A DNA stretch of 64,000 nt from Quatrionicoccus australiensis. Lineage in GTDB: Bacteria > Pseudomonadota > Gammaproteobacteria > Burkholderiales > Rhodocyclaceae. The number at the start of each line of letters is the position of its first letter. Position 1 is the stretch's first letter. A program made the position numbers and the translations under genes. Positions 34,232 to 44,370 of the stretch are shown piece after piece. The stretch is from assembly GCF_020510525.1 (NCBI RefSeq), contig NZ_CP075188.1, positions 3,348,001-3,412,000 of the forward strand, in the 5' to 3' direction. The notes beneath the pieces are model-generated. The model was not told the DNA's origin and made no database searches. It saw only the letters and a list, made by a program, of their open reading frames with translations.

Positions 34232-34828
34232 TTACTTGCGCATCGCTTTTTCGGACGGCGTCAGCGCGTCGATGAAACCTTGCCGGCTGAAGATGCGCTC
34301 GGCGTACTTCATCAGCGGTGCGGCAGCCTTGCCGAGATCGATGCCATAGTGGTCGAGACGCCACAACAACGGGGCAATCGCCACGTCGAGCATGGAGAAC
34401 TCGTCACCCAGCATGAACTTCTGCTTGTTGAAGATCGGCACGATTTCGGTCAGACGCGCCTTGATTTCCTGGCGGGCCTTATCAGCGGTCTTGCTGTTCT
34501 TTTCGATCACTTCCATGAAGGAAAAGATTTCGCGTTCCATGCCGACCAGCAACTGGCGGGCGCGGGCGCGCATGATCGGATCGGCCGGCATCAGTTGCGG
34601 ATGCGGGAAGCGTTCGTCAATGTATTCGTTGATGATGTTCGGCTCGAACAGGACGAGATCGCGCTCGACCAGAACCGGCACGCGATTGTGCGGGTTGATC
34701 GCGGCCATTTCTTCCGGCTTGTTGAACATGTCGACATCGATGACCTGAAAGTCCATGCCCTTTTCGAACAGGACAATGCGGCAACGGTGACTAAAAGGGC
34801 AGGTAGTGCCCGAATAGAGGTTCATCAT
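34232..34828 (-). CDS. sspA: Stringent starvation protein A
   Basis: A 198-aa GST-fold protein (MMNLYSGTTCPFSHRCRIVL; PEEMAAINPHNRVPVLVERD; FEPNIINEYIDERFP). SspA binds RNA polymerase and alters promoter use during starvation. It has no known glutathione transferase activity. The order petABC-sspA-sspB is common in betaproteobacteria. It is 83 bp downstream of petC and probably shares its transcript. Confidence 0.95.
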   Translation of the reverse strand: MMNLYSGTTCPFSHRCRIVLFEKGMDFQVIDVDMFNKPEEMAAINPHNRVPVLVERDLVLFEPNIINEYIDERFPHPQLMPADPIMRARARQLLVGMEREIFSFMEVIEKNSKTADKARQEIKARLTEIVPIFNKQKFMLGDEFSMLDVAIAPLLWRLDHYGIDLGKAAAPLMKYAERIFSRQGFIDALTPSEKAMRK

Positions 34829-34911
34829 TTGTGGTAACCCTCAAAATGAGATTCGGCACCGGGGGCCGGCCGAAGCCAAACCCGCGATGCCGTTAGCTGA
34901 TCCGGGAAGGA

Positions 34912-35631
34912 TCAGTGAATGTCTTTCCAGTATTCCTTCTTCAGCGCGTAGGCCACGACGAAGAGAACGGCAAGGAAGCCCAGAACGTAGAAGCCCAGCG
35001 TACGGCGGAATTCCTGTTGCGGCTCGGCCATCCAGACCATGAAGCTGACCAGATCGGAAACCGTCTTGTCGTAGGCGGCAGGAGCCAGCTCACCCGGCAC
35101 GGCCAGTTCCAGCTTGTGCGTTTCGTGATTCAGCACTTGCTGACCTTGCAGGCCATACAGGATGTGCGGCATGCCGACGTTTTCGAACACCACGTTGTTC
35201 CAGCCGGTCGGACGGTTTTCGTCGCGATAGAAGGAACGCAGATAGGTGTACAACCAGTCGGCACCGGCGCCGGCGTTGCCGGCTTCGCCACGGGCACGGG
35301 CAATGATGGTCAGGTCGGGCGGCGTGGCGCCGAACCATTGCTTCTGCTCGTCGGAACGGGCAGCAACCGTCATCAGGCCACCGATCTTGTCGGTGGTGAA
35401 CATCAGGTTGTCCTTCACTTGCTGCTCGGTCAACCCCAGATCCAGCAGGTTTTTGTAGCGCAAGTAGGAAGCACCATGGCAGTTCAGGCAGTAATTGACG
35501 AAGACCTTGGCACCATTCTGCAGCGCCGCCTTGTCACTGACCGAACCCGGCCACTTGTCGAGATGAACCGCACCGCCGCTGGCAAAAGCCATGATCGGCG
35601 CGAAGAGCAATGCGATCAGAAATTTTTTCAT
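34912..35631 (-). CDS. petC: Cytochrome c1 of the bc1 complex
   Basis: A 239-aa protein with a signal peptide (MKKFLIALLFAPIMAFAS). The start is at 35631, with GAGGGTG upstream. Heme-binding CLNCHGASYLRY lies near residue 50, the distal Met ligand is probably in NVGMPHI, and there is a C-terminal membrane anchor (LGFYVLGFLAVLFVVAYAL). It passes electrons from the Rieske protein to soluble cytochrome c. It is the third gene of petABC, overlapping the tail of petB slightly if the longer start is used. Confidence 0.95.
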   Translation of the reverse strand: MKKFLIALLFAPIMAFASGGAVHLDKWPGSVSDKAALQNGAKVFVNYCLNCHGASYLRYKNLLDLGLTEQQVKDNLMFTTDKIGGLMTVAARSDEQKQWFGATPPDLTIIARARGEAGNAGAGADWLYTYLRSFYRDENRPTGWNNVVFENVGMPHILYGLQGQQVLNHETHKLELAVPGELAPAAYDKTVSDLVSFMVWMAEPQQEFRRTLGFYVLGFLAVLFVVAYALKKEYWKDIH

Positions 35632-35642
35632 TTTTTGCACCC

Positions 35643-36944
35643 TCACTTCATCGTCACGCGGTCAGGAACCGGCTTGAACTTGTCCATGCGGGACCACCAC
35701 GGCATGCCGAGGAAGAAACCGAAGTAGAACACCGTGCAGATTTGCGAAATGATTTCGCCCATCGGAGACGGGGACAAGGTGCCCAGGTAACCGAGGATGA
35801 AGAAGCAAATCACGAAAATGGTGATCATGGCCTTGGTGATCGGGCCGCGATAGCGGATCGACTTGACCGGGCTGCGATCGAGCCAAGGCAAGGCAGCGAA
35901 GATCACCACGGAAGCACCCATCGCCACCACACCCCAGAACTTGGCATCGAGACCGAAGAAGTTCCAGACCATCGCACGCAGGATGGAGTAGTAAGGCGTG
36001 AAGTACCAGACCGGCGCGATATGCGGCGGGGTCTTCAGCGGGTCAGCCGGATAGAAATTCGGCGTTTCCAGGAAGTAGCCACCACCTTCGGGAGCCCAGA
36101 ACATCACGGCAGAGAAAATCATCAGGAAGACGACAACACCGACGATGTCCTTGACCGTGTAGTACGGGTGGAACGGAATGCCGTCACGCGGAATGCCGTT
36201 TTCGTCCTTGTTGGCCTTGATTTCGACGCCGTCCGGGTTGTTCGAACCGGTTTCGTGCAGCGCCAGCACGTGGGCGGCGACAAGACCGAGCAGCACGAGC
36301 GGGAAGGCGATGACGTGGAAGGAGAAGAAACGGTTCAGGGTTGCGTCACCAACCACGAAGTCACCACGGATGATCAGCGAAAGATCAGCGCCGATGACCG
36401 GGATGGCTGAGAACAGATTCACGATCACCTGGGCGCCCCAGTAGGACATCTGACCCCACGGCAGCAAATAGCCGAAGAAGGCTTCGCCCATCAGCACCAG
36501 GAAGATGCCGACACCGAACAGCCAGGTCAGCTCGCGCGGCTTGCGGTACGAACCGTAGATCAGGCCACGGAACATGTGCATGTAAACCACGATGAAGAAG
36601 GCCGAAGCACCGGTCGAGTGCATGTAGCGGATCAGCCAGCCACCCGGCACATCACGCATGATGTACTCGACGGAAGCAAAGGCGACAGGAACGCCATTCG
36701 CGTTTACCGCAGCATCCGGCTTGTAGTGCATGACCAGGAAAATGCCGGTAACGATCTGGATGACCAGGACCAGCAGGGCCAGTGAGCCGAAGAAATACCA
36801 GAAGTTGAAATTCTTCGGTGCGTAGTATTCGGACAGATGCCCCTTCCACATGGAAGTTGCCGGGAAACGCGCATCCAGCCACTCGAGCGCATTGCCGGCC
36901 AGGGAACCGTCAGACTTGTACTTTTCGAAATTGCCAGCAGCCAT
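35643..36944 (-). CDS. petB: Cytochrome b of the bc1 complex
   Basis: A 433-aa membrane protein with eight or more helices. The four heme-ligating His occur in YMHSTGASAFF, VVYMHMF, FSFHVIAF and VAAHVLALH. The Qo-site motif is PVWY (IAPVWYFTPYYS) rather than PEWY, the form typical of beta- and gammaproteobacteria. It catalyses ubiquinol oxidation and proton transfer across the inner membrane. It lies 3 bp after petA. Confidence 0.97.
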   Translation of the reverse strand: MAAGNFEKYKSDGSLAGNALEWLDARFPATSMWKGHLSEYYAPKNFNFWYFFGSLALLVLVIQIVTGIFLVMHYKPDAAVNANGVPVAFASVEYIMRDVPGGWLIRYMHSTGASAFFIVVYMHMFRGLIYGSYRKPRELTWLFGVGIFLVLMGEAFFGYLLPWGQMSYWGAQVIVNLFSAIPVIGADLSLIIRGDFVVGDATLNRFFSFHVIAFPLVLLGLVAAHVLALHETGSNNPDGVEIKANKDENGIPRDGIPFHPYYTVKDIVGVVVFLMIFSAVMFWAPEGGGYFLETPNFYPADPLKTPPHIAPVWYFTPYYSILRAMVWNFFGLDAKFWGVVAMGASVVIFAALPWLDRSPVKSIRYRGPITKAMITIFVICFFILGYLGTLSPSPMGEIISQICTVFYFGFFLGMPWWSRMDKFKPVPDRVTMK

Positions 36945-36947
36945 TTC

Positions 36948-37547
36948 TTATGCTCCCTTCTTGTCATCGCCGATCAGGATACGGGTATCGGCGAGATACA
37001 CGTGCGGCGGCACTTCAAGGTTGGTCGGGGCCGGCTTCGCCTTGAACACGCGACCAGCGAAGTCGAAGGTCGAACCGTGACAGGGGCAAAGGAAACCGCC
37101 CAGCCATTCGCCCGGCATGCCTTCTTCGGCACCGGCCTTGAACTTGGAGGACGGCGAACAGCCAAGGTGGGTACAAATCCCGACCACGACCATGATTTCC
37201 GGCTTGATCGAACGGGTATCGTTCTGGGCATAGGCCGGCTGCTGACTCGTCTTTTCGGACTTCGGATCAGCCACGGCATCAGCCAGCTTGGGCAGCGTAT
37301 CCAGCATTTCCTTGGTGCGATTGATGATCCACACCGGCTTGCCGCGCCACTCGACGGTCATCATCTGGCCCGGTTCAAGCTTGCTGATATCGACTTCTAC
37401 CGGAGCGCCTGCTGCCTTGGCACGCTCTGACGGAAGCAAGCTGGAGACGAACGGTACGAGTGCTGCAACAGCCCCCGCCCCGCCCACGGCCGCGGTCGCG
37501 ACGATCAAACGCCGTCTGCCGCAGTCCATTTTTCCTTGTTTGCTCAT
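36948..37547 (-). CDS. petA: Rieske iron-sulfur protein of the bc1 complex
   Basis: A 199-aa protein with a twin-arginine-like N-terminus (CGRRRLIVATAAVGGAG) that serves as an uncleaved anchor. The cluster motifs are CTHLGC and CPCHGS, giving two Cys and two His ligands. It takes electrons from ubiquinol at cytochrome b and moves them to cytochrome c1. First gene of petABC, with a clear vegetative promoter 50-75 bp upstream. Confidence 0.96.
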   Translation of the reverse strand: MSKQGKMDCGRRRLIVATAAVGGAGAVAALVPFVSSLLPSERAKAAGAPVEVDISKLEPGQMMTVEWRGKPVWIINRTKEMLDTLPKLADAVADPKSEKTSQQPAYAQNDTRSIKPEIMVVVGICTHLGCSPSSKFKAGAEEGMPGEWLGGFLCPCHGSTFDFAGRVFKAKPAPTNLEVPPHVYLADTRILIGDDKKGA

Positions 37548-37594
37548 AACGCTGACCCCTAAAGGAATTGGATGGGATTAAAAATAAACGCTAA

Positions 37595-37622
37595 ATTATA
37601 CGACATCGGAACCTCCGATCAA
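37595..37622 (-). promoter_or_regulatory. Sigma-70 promoter of petABC
   Basis: On the minus strand TTGATC and TATAAT are separated by 16 bp, with the -10 box about 48 bp before the petA start. Confidence 0.7.
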
Positions 37623-37630
37623 AGCCGCTG

Positions 37631-38230
37631 TCACCCGGCGCAGTTCTTTCTTTCTCGCAACGCCTGCGCCAAGGTGCCACTATCGACGTATTCGAGCTCG
37701 CCACCGACCGGTATCCCGCGAGCAATTCGTGTCACGGCAATCCCCTTTGGCCGCAGCATGGCAGTCAGGTAATGCGCGGTAGCTTCGCCTTCATTGGTGT
37801 AATTGGTGGCCAGAATGACCTCCTTGACCATGCCATCGAGGGCGCGCGCCATGACACGCTCCAGACCAAGCTCGCGCGCCCCCACCCCATCCAGCGGCGA
37901 AATCCGCCCCATCAGCACGTAATAGAGCCCCTGGAAAGCCAGAGTCTGCTCCATCATGTTCATGTCGACAGGGGTTTCGACGACGCACAATAGCGACTGG
38001 TCACGCTTCGGAGAGGCGCAACGCTCGCAGAGATCGGCTTCGGTGAAAGTATTGCAGCGCTGGCAATGCCGGATAGCCTGCAGCGCATGCAGAAGGGAAT
38101 CACCGAGCTTGCGGGCCCCTGAACGGTCGCGCTGCAGCAAATGATAAGCCATGCGTTGGGCCGACTTCGGCCCAACGCCAGGCAAGCAGCGGAGGGCTTC
38201 TATCAGCGCTTCGAGGCCCGAGGGATTCAC
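37631..38230 (-). CDS. recR: Recombination mediator RecR
   Basis: A 199-aa protein. The N-terminal helix-hairpin-helix ([20 protein letters not shown]), the zinc finger with four Cys (CQRCNTF, DLCERC) and a Toprim domain ([10 protein letters not shown]) are in the standard order. It works with RecO and RecF in loading RecA at single-strand gaps. Directly adjacent to ybaB, whose stop codon is next to its start. Confidence 0.97.
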   Translation of the reverse strand: MNPSGLEALIEALRCLPGVGPKSAQRMAYHLLQRDRSGARKLGDSLLHALQAIRHCQRCNTFTEADLCERCASPKRDQSLLCVVETPVDMNMMEQTLAFQGLYYVLMGRISPLDGVGARELGLERVMARALDGMVKEVILATNYTNEGEATAHYLTAMLRPKGIAVTRIARGIPVGGELEYVDSGTLAQALRERKNCAG

Positions 38231-38554
38231 TTAGAACGGCAGCTTGAAGCCAGCCGGCAGGTTCATGCCAGCTGTAAATCCGGCCATTTTTTCCTGGCTG
38301 AGCGCTTCGCCGCGGCGGATCGCATCGTTAACTGCAGCCGCAACCAGATCTTCGAGCATTTCACGATCATCCATTACCGACGGATCGATACTGACACGGC
38401 GCACGTCATGCGCACAGGTCATCACGATCTTGACCATGCCGGCACCGGATTGCCCCTCGACCTCAATCTGGGCGAGCTGCTCCTGCGCCTTCTTCATGTT
38501 TTCCTGCATCATCTGGGCCTGCTTCATCAGGCCACCCAAGCCACCCTTCATCAT
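38231..38554 (-). CDS. ybaB: YbaB/EbfC nucleoid-associated protein
   Basis: A 107-aa protein ([20 protein letters not shown]; ending [12 protein letters not shown]) of standard length for the family. It binds DNA as a dimer and influences nucleoid structure. Conserved between dnaX and recR. Confidence 0.95.
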   Translation of the reverse strand: MMKGGLGGLMKQAQMMQENMKKAQEQLAQIEVEGQSGAGMVKIVMTCAHDVRRVSIDPSVMDDREMLEDLVAAAVNDAIRRGEALSQEKMAGFTAGMNLPAGFKLPF

Positions 38555-38569
38555 TTTCCGAGTTCTCCG

Positions 38570-40207
38570 TTAAGTGATAGGTCTAATGGATGTATCAACA
38601 ACGGACGCATCGAACGACTCGATCACGTCACGCACAAAGGAATCTTCTTCGATCGAGGCAATTGCCTTGTCCTGGCGCTCGCGTTTTTCGCGTCCGGCAG
38701 TCTCGGCCGGGGTATCAACCTCATTCTGCGCCAGCTCGAAACGCACCTTGAGCGGGCGCCCGAAATACTCGCTCAAGGCCTGCTCCAGCCGATCCGGCGC
38801 CGGCTTCATCTGCAGATGCGAATGGGATGGCGACAGGCGCAACAGGCAATCCGCCTCGTTCAACTGGCGCAACTCACAGTGTTGTGCCAGGGTTCGCGCC
38901 AGACCGCTCAATTGCAGACCTGCGACGATTTCATGCCAATCAGAATCAGCTGCCGACTGCAGAGAAGGCTTGCTGACCGACGGCGAAGACAACACAGGCG
39001 CAGGCGTCTCCAACGGCTTGACCACAGGCGCTGGCGCAGGCGTAACGGCGGCAACCGGACGCGTCACCGGAATGACCGGTGGCCGTGAGCGCACCGGCAC
39101 GGAAGCCACGACATCAGCCACCGAGGCTGGCCGGAAGGTGTGCAAGCGCAACAAGGTCATGACAAAACCGGCATATTCATCCGGCGCGGTCGACAGCTCA
39201 TTTCGACCAATATTCACGATCTGATAAGCCAGCTGCACGAATTCGGGACTCAACGCCGCAGCAACCTGCAGCAACTGCTCGCGCTCGGGATCGTCGTCAT
39301 CGACCGCACCCGGCACACATTGCGCAATCTGCACCCGCGTCAGCAGCGCACCCAGCTCCTGCAAGGCCGCGCCAAACGACAGGCTGCGCACACTCAGATC
39401 GGCCGCCACGCGCAGCAGCGCCGAGGCATCACCCGCCTGCAGCGCTTCGAGAATGGCGAACAGGTAATCCAGATCGACCGTACCCAGCATGCTGCGCACC
39501 TGCGACTCTTCGACCTTGCCGGCACCGTGGGCAATGGCCTGATCGAGCAGGGACAGCGCATCGCGCATGCTGCCGGCAGCCGAGCGGGCAACCAGCGCCA
39601 GCGCACCACTGTCGAAGGGCACACTCTCGGCCTGCAGAATATGCGCCAGATGCGTCGTAATGGCACTCACCGGCATCTGTTTCAGATTGAACTGCAAACA
39701 ACGCGACAGCACGGTCACCGGAATTTTTTGCGGATCGGTCGTTGCCAGGATGAATTTGACGTGCTCGGGCGGCTCTTCCAGCGTCTTCAACATGGCATTG
39801 AAGGCCGAGTTGGAGAGCATGTGCACTTCGTCGATCACGTAAACCTTGAAACGCCCGCGCGTTGGCGCATAGACGGCGTTTTCGAGAAGCTGGCGCATCT
39901 CGTCGACTTTGGTGTTGGTTGCCGCGTCCACTTCGAGCAGATCGACGAAACGCCCACTGTCAATTTCCTGGCAGGCTGAACAAGTGCCGCACGGGGTCGC
40001 CGTGATGCCACTTTCGCAATTCAGCGATTTGGCGAGAATACGGGCAATCGTCGTCTTGCCGACACCGCGGGTACCGGTGAACAAATAGGCGTGATGCAGA
40101 CGCTTTTCGGAAAGCGCATGGGTCAGAGCGCGGACAACGTGTTCCTGTCCGACTAGCGTAGAAAAATTACGCGGCCGCCACTTGCGTGCAAGAACCTGAT
40201 AACTCAT
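38570..40207 (-). CDS. dnaX: DNA polymerase III subunits gamma/tau
   Basis: A 545-aa clamp-loader ATPase. The start is MSYQVLARKWRPRNF. Walker A GTRGVGKTT, a four-Cys zinc site (CESGITATPCGTCSAC), the DExx box VIDEVHML and the SRC sensor (TVLSRCLQF) are present. The Pro/Ala-rich linker (about 370-420) leads to a tau-specific C-terminus. It is shorter than E. coli tau (643 aa), and I found no obvious slippery A-run for a gamma frameshift. The SRP RNA gene lies just upstream. Confidence 0.96.
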   Translation of the reverse strand: MSYQVLARKWRPRNFSTLVGQEHVVRALTHALSEKRLHHAYLFTGTRGVGKTTIARILAKSLNCESGITATPCGTCSACQEIDSGRFVDLLEVDAATNTKVDEMRQLLENAVYAPTRGRFKVYVIDEVHMLSNSAFNAMLKTLEEPPEHVKFILATTDPQKIPVTVLSRCLQFNLKQMPVSAITTHLAHILQAESVPFDSGALALVARSAAGSMRDALSLLDQAIAHGAGKVEESQVRSMLGTVDLDYLFAILEALQAGDASALLRVAADLSVRSLSFGAALQELGALLTRVQIAQCVPGAVDDDDPEREQLLQVAAALSPEFVQLAYQIVNIGRNELSTAPDEYAGFVMTLLRLHTFRPASVADVVASVPVRSRPPVIPVTRPVAAVTPAPAPVVKPLETPAPVLSSPSVSKPSLQSAADSDWHEIVAGLQLSGLARTLAQHCELRQLNEADCLLRLSPSHSHLQMKPAPDRLEQALSEYFGRPLKVRFELAQNEVDTPAETAGREKRERQDKAIASIEEDSFVRDVIESFDASVVDTSIRPIT

Positions 40208-40248
40208 GCGCCCCACACCAAAACAAGAATAGAAAATGGCGAGCCTAA

Positions 40249-40337
40249 CCCCCGGCACTTGCAGTAAGTAGCTGTGGCTGCTTCCTTCCGGACCTGACCA
40301 GATTCACCACCCTGCAATGCGGGGAGACCCGCCGGGA
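40249..40337 (-). ncRNA. ffs: 4.5S RNA, signal recognition particle
   Basis: On the minus strand the conserved SRP core GGTCAGGTCCGGAAGGAAGC is present. The ends pair as CCCGGC/GCCGGG, giving a single hairpin of about 90 nt as in small bacterial SRP RNAs. Ends are estimated from the terminal pairing. It binds Ffh and targets membrane proteins. Position upstream of dnaX is common in the group. Confidence 0.93.
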
Positions 40338-40381
40338 TGGATTCTATCACCGATTCGACCGAGACTCACCGCACGTCAACG

Positions 40382-40412
40382 AAAAACGGGATGCCCGCAG
40401 GCACCCCGTTTT
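40382..40412 (-). terminator. Terminator after ompW
   Basis: AAAACGGGGTGCC/GGCATCCCGTTTTT forms a long stem with a short GC-rich loop, ending in T-runs on the minus strand. The near-symmetric A/T tails could let it act both ways. Confidence 0.8.
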
Positions 40413-40430
40413 GATAAAGCATGAAGAGGC

Positions 40431-41045
40431 TTAGAAGCGATAACCGACGCCGACGCCAGCGGTGATCGGGTTCAGATCAACCTTGCCCAGTTTGGCACCG
40501 CCACCAGTCAGATGCACATCGGTAGACATCTGGATATATTTGACGTCGAGATTGACCGACCAGTTCTTGTCAATCAGATAATCAAAACCAACCTGAGCCG
40601 CCAAACCCCAGCTGCTGCTATCAACATCAGCCGTTGCCCCGATGTTTTTGCGGTCGGTAAAAATCGTATAGTTCAAGCCAGCACCGACATAAGGCTTGAA
40701 AGCACCCAGATCAGTAAAATGATATTGCAGCAGCAAGGAAGGCGGCAGCGCCTTGATCGTGCCCAACTGACCACCATTCAGTTTGATATCAATTTTCTGC
40801 GGATAGGTAAGAACCAACTCGGCAGCAATATTTTTGGTAAAGAAATAGGAGAGGTCAACTTCCGGGATCCAGCGATCCTTGGCCTCAACTACCGTAGCGC
40901 CGCCCAAGCCATCGGCCTGCCCATTATCAAATCCAATATGTACCGCGCGCGCCCGAACAAGGAACGCCCCCTCATCAGCCGCCTGAGCAATCCCAGAGAA
41001 CAGACCGGTGGCAACCAGAGCAGCAACAAGAATCTTCTTATGCAT
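40431..41045 (-). CDS. ompW: OmpW family outer-membrane protein
   Basis: A 204-aa small beta-barrel with a signal peptide (MHKKILVAALVATGLFSGIA). It has OmpW patterns: VDLSYFFTKNIAAELVLTYP, LGAFKPYVGAGLNYTIF and a C-terminal GVGVGYRF ending in Phe. OmpW proteins form narrow hydrophobic channels. An FNR-like box lies about 60 bp upstream, consistent with control by oxygen, as known for E. coli ompW. Confidence 0.92.
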   Translation of the reverse strand: MHKKILVAALVATGLFSGIAQAADEGAFLVRARAVHIGFDNGQADGLGGATVVEAKDRWIPEVDLSYFFTKNIAAELVLTYPQKIDIKLNGGQLGTIKALPPSLLLQYHFTDLGAFKPYVGAGLNYTIFTDRKNIGATADVDSSSWGLAAQVGFDYLIDKNWSVNLDVKYIQMSTDVHLTGGGAKLGKVDLNPITAGVGVGYRF

Positions 41046-41105
41046 TTGATACTCCCTCTTCTTCGTTGAAAGAGGGGCATGCTACGCGCCCCCCAAGAGG
41101 GGTTT

Positions 41106-41119
41106 TTGACCTATATCAA
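41106..41119 (-). promoter_or_regulatory. FNR/Anr box upstream of ompW
   Basis: TTGATATAGGTCAA on the minus strand matches TTGAT-N4-ATCAA with one mismatch. Its position allows activation of a promoter starting near 41070. Confidence 0.65.
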
Positions 41120-41167
41120 GATAATCATTTATATCGTTTTAATCACATTAGTGCAATTTATGCACCC

Positions 41168-41207
41168 AAAAAAAATCCCGGCAGCCGGCAGGCCGGCGGC
41201 AGGGATT
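41168..41207 (-). terminator. Terminator after alaS
   Basis: AATCCC, TGCCG and CCGGC pair with GCCGG, CTGCC and GGGATT around a 2-base loop, followed by eight T on the minus strand. Confidence 0.88.
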
Positions 41208-41227
41208 CTCGGGAAAAGACAACGAAA

Positions 41228-43858
41228 CTAAAGCTTGCCTTCAACCCATGCCGCCACCGAAGCCAGCGCCGCCGGCAGATTCTCAGGCTGCGTACCACCG
41301 GCTTGCGCCATGTCGGGACGACCACCGCCCTTGCCGCCGACCTGCTGGGCAACCATGTTGACCAGCTCGCCGGCCTTGACCTTGCCGGTCAGGTCGGCGG
41401 TCACGCCGGCAATCAGCGTCACCTTGCCGTCAATCACCGAAGCCAGCACGATAGCGGCCGACTTCAGCTTGTCCTTGAGCTTGTCCATGGTCTCGCGCAG
41501 GGCATTGACATCCGCCCCCTGCAGCAGCGCGGCCAAAACCTTGGCACCCTTGACGTCGACCGCCTGGGCCAGCATGTCGTCGCCCTGGGCCGAAGCCAGT
41601 TTGGACTTCAGGCGAGCCAGCTCTTTTTCTAAGTCGTGGGTTTTATTCTTGAGCTTAGTAACTTGCTCTTGAGCAATGCCGACGCTGGCCGAATTGAAGC
41701 CAAGCTCAAAAGCCAACTCATTAAACTCTTCATATAGTCGCTGCACCAGAGCCAGTGCATTGTCGCCAGTAAGCGCCTCAACACGACGAACACCAGCCGC
41801 GACACCAGCCTCGTTGGTTATCTTGAACAGGCCGATGTCACCCGTGCGGGAAACGTGCGTACCGCCGCACAGTTCGCGCGAGGAACCAATATCGAGGACG
41901 CGTACGCTGTCGCCGTATTTTTCGCCGAACAGCATCATGGCACCCAGTTTCTGGGCTTCGGCAATCGGCAGGACGCGGGTTTCGTTGGCGGTATTGGCCA
42001 GCACCTCGGCATTGACGATATTTTCGACGCGGCGGATTTCCTCATCGGTCAACGGCTGGTTATGCACGAAATCGAACCGGGTCTTGTCCGAATCAACTTG
42101 CGAGCCCTTCTGCTGGACGTGATCGCCGAGCACTTCGCGCAGCGCCTTGTGCAGCAGGTGGGTCGCCGAGTGATTGCGGGCTGTGCGCATACGCGCCAGC
42201 ACGTCGACCTTGGCATTGACGCCGTTACCGACGGTGATCGCGCCAGTCTTGACGACGCCATGATGACCGAAGACGGTGGCCTGGATCTTCTGCGTATCTT
42301 CGACAGCAAAGATGCCATGCACCGACTGCAGCGCACCGCAATCGCCCACCTGACCGCCGGACTCGGCGTAGAACGGCGTGTTGTCGAGCACGACCACGCC
42401 CATTTCGCCCTCGTTCAGCTGGTTGACCGCTGCGCCGTCCTTGTACAGCGCCAGCACATTGCCCTTGAACTCCAAGGCGTCATAGCCATGGAAGGTCGTG
42501 GCCGGGCCGTCGTATTCGAGATTGGCCGCCATCTTGAACTTGCCGGCGGCACGTGCCTGCTCCTTCTGACGGGCCATCGCGGCATCGAAGGCGGCCGCAT
42601 CGACGGCAATGTCGTGCTCGCGGCAAATGTCCTGCGTCAGATCGAGCGGGAAGCCATAGGTATCGTGCAGCTTGAAGGCCGTGTCGCCATTGAAAATCTT
42701 GTTGCCGGCGGCCTTGAGGGCGGCGAGTTCGGACTCGACGATGGCCATGCCATGCTCGATGGTTTCAAAGAAACGATCTTCTTCCTGCTTCAGCGTCGCG
42801 ACGATGCGCGCCTGGTTCTGGCCCAGCTCCGGATAGGCCATGCCCATTTCGGCGACGAGGTCCGGCACCATCTTGTGGAAGAAGGCAGCGCGGGCGCCCA
42901 GCTTGTAGCCGTGACGGATGGCGCGGCGGATGATGCGGCGCAGCACGTAACCACGACCTTCGTTGCCGGGAATGACGCCGTCGGCGAGCAGGAAGGAGCA
43001 GGCACGGATATGGTCGGCGAGCACCTTGAGCGACGGGCTGTTCATGTCGGCATCGCTGGTTTCGCGGGCCGCGGCCTTGATCAGGCTCTGGAACAGGTCG
43101 ATTTCGTAATTGGCGTGCACGCCCTGCAGCACGGCCGAGATGCGCTCCAGGCCCATGCCGGTATCGACCGAGGGCTTGGGCAGCGGATGCATGACACCGG
43201 CTTCGTCACGATTGAACTGCATGAAGACGTTGTTCCAGATTTCGATGAAACGGTCGCCGTCTTCTTCCGGCGACCCCGGAGGGCCGCCCCAGTGCTTTTC
43301 GCCGTGATCGTAGAAGATTTCGGTACACGGACCGCAGGGACCGGTGTCGCCCATCATCCAGAAATTATCGGAAGCGTAGCGGGCGCCCTTGTTGTCGCCG
43401 ATGCGGATGACGCGCTCAACCGGCACGCCGATTTCCTTGGTCCAGATATCGTAGGCTTCATCGTCTTCGGCATAGACGGTGACGGTCAGCTTATCCTTGG
43501 GCAGCTTGTAGACTTCAGTCAGCAGTTCCCAGGCGTACTTGATCGCGTCGCGCTTGAAGTAGTCGCCGAACGAGAAGTTGCCGAGCATTTCGAAAAACGT
43601 GTGGTGGCGCGCCGTGTAGCCGACGTTTTCCAGGTCGTTGTGCTTGCCGCCGGCGCGCACACATTTTTGCGAGGTCGTGGCACGCGTGTAGGGACGCTTG
43701 TCGAAACCGAGGAAAACGTCCTTGAACTGGTTCATCCCGGCATTGGTAAACAGCAGCGTCGGGTCTTCATGCGGCACCAGCGAGCTGGAAGAAACGATCT
43801 GGTGGCCCTTGGAGGCGAAGAAGTCGAGGAATTGCTGGCGGATTTCTGAGCTTTTCAT
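41228..43858 (-). CDS. alaS: Alanyl-tRNA synthetase
   Basis: An 876-aa enzyme, the length of E. coli AlaS. The start [16 protein letters not shown] is the family start. The upstream frame adds nine unrelated residues. It has the class II motif 2 region ([16 protein letters not shown]), the editing-domain zinc motif ([13 protein letters not shown] with [10 protein letters not shown]) and the C-terminal oligomerisation domain ([11 protein letters not shown]). It charges tRNA-Ala and clears mis-charged Ser and Gly. Confidence 0.98.
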   Translation of the reverse strand: MKSSEIRQQFLDFFASKGHQIVSSSSLVPHEDPTLLFTNAGMNQFKDVFLGFDKRPYTRATTSQKCVRAGGKHNDLENVGYTARHHTFFEMLGNFSFGDYFKRDAIKYAWELLTEVYKLPKDKLTVTVYAEDDEAYDIWTKEIGVPVERVIRIGDNKGARYASDNFWMMGDTGPCGPCTEIFYDHGEKHWGGPPGSPEEDGDRFIEIWNNVFMQFNRDEAGVMHPLPKPSVDTGMGLERISAVLQGVHANYEIDLFQSLIKAAARETSDADMNSPSLKVLADHIRACSFLLADGVIPGNEGRGYVLRRIIRRAIRHGYKLGARAAFFHKMVPDLVAEMGMAYPELGQNQARIVATLKQEEDRFFETIEHGMAIVESELAALKAAGNKIFNGDTAFKLHDTYGFPLDLTQDICREHDIAVDAAAFDAAMARQKEQARAAGKFKMAANLEYDGPATTFHGYDALEFKGNVLALYKDGAAVNQLNEGEMGVVVLDNTPFYAESGGQVGDCGALQSVHGIFAVEDTQKIQATVFGHHGVVKTGAITVGNGVNAKVDVLARMRTARNHSATHLLHKALREVLGDHVQQKGSQVDSDKTRFDFVHNQPLTDEEIRRVENIVNAEVLANTANETRVLPIAEAQKLGAMMLFGEKYGDSVRVLDIGSSRELCGGTHVSRTGDIGLFKITNEAGVAAGVRRVEALTGDNALALVQRLYEEFNELAFELGFNSASVGIAQEQVTKLKNKTHDLEKELARLKSKLASAQGDDMLAQAVDVKGAKVLAALLQGADVNALRETMDKLKDKLKSAAIVLASVIDGKVTLIAGVTADLTGKVKAGELVNMVAQQVGGKGGGRPDMAQAGGTQPENLPAALASVAAWVEGKL

Positions 43859-43910
43859 TAGCTGGCGGCCTTCAAGGCTGTTCATTCGGAGCCGGCAATT
43901 TTAAAAGAAA

Positions 43911-43929
43911 AACCCGCCGGGCGGCGGGT
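43911..43929 (-). terminator. Terminator after the small exported protein gene
   Basis: GACCCGCCGCCCGGCGGGTT on the minus strand folds into a GC-rich hairpin and is followed by TTTCTTTT. It lies between the gene at 43953-44306 and alaS. Confidence 0.8.
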
Positions 43930-43952
43930 CTTGTTGCGTGGATCAGGCTGGC

Positions 43953-44306
43953 TTAGCGACGGCGCGGACGGTCAACGCGTCCGTTATGGTTGAAATCATG
44001 CTGGCGATCATGCTTCTGGGCATAGATACGATCACTTTGCGCGTCCTGCGCCACATGCAGACGGGCCCGCTCGCGCTTGGTGACGACACCATCGGCCTTG
44101 GCACGATTTTCCATGTTGTCCACGCGCTGCTGACCGTTTTCCAGACGATTGGCTTCGCGTTGGGTCAGGCTGCCGGAAGCCACACCCTGGTCGATGCGCT
44201 GCTCCTGGTTGGCCTGGCGCTGGTCGACACGCGGCGTATTGGCCTGGGCAAAAGCCAGGACGGGCAGAGCGATGGCAACGGCAACAACGGCCTTGATGCT
44301 TTTCAT
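43953..44306 (-). CDS. Small exported, highly charged protein
   Basis: A 117-aa protein with a signal peptide (MKSIKAVVAVAIALPVLAFA) and a GAGGAG start site. The mature part is charged and repetitive (RVDQRQANQEQRIDQGVAS; QREANRLENGQQRVDN; KRERARLHVAQDAQ), ending NGRVDRPRRR. Similar short proteins are described as periplasmic and possibly protective, but I assign no function. It stands alone between ugpQ and alaS. Confidence 0.8.
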   Translation of the reverse strand: MKSIKAVVAVAIALPVLAFAQANTPRVDQRQANQEQRIDQGVASGSLTQREANRLENGQQRVDNMENRAKADGVVTKRERARLHVAQDAQSDRIYAQKHDRQHDFNHNGRVDRPRRR

Positions 44307-44370
44307 GACTTTCTCCTCGAATGGCGGGTCAATCCCCTGAGCGCCATTAAAAGGTAAAAGCGGGTAAAAA

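Noticed and set aside
37631..40337. Programmed frameshift in dnaX
   Set aside because: No A-rich slippery heptamer followed by a hairpin is visible, so only one product is annotated.
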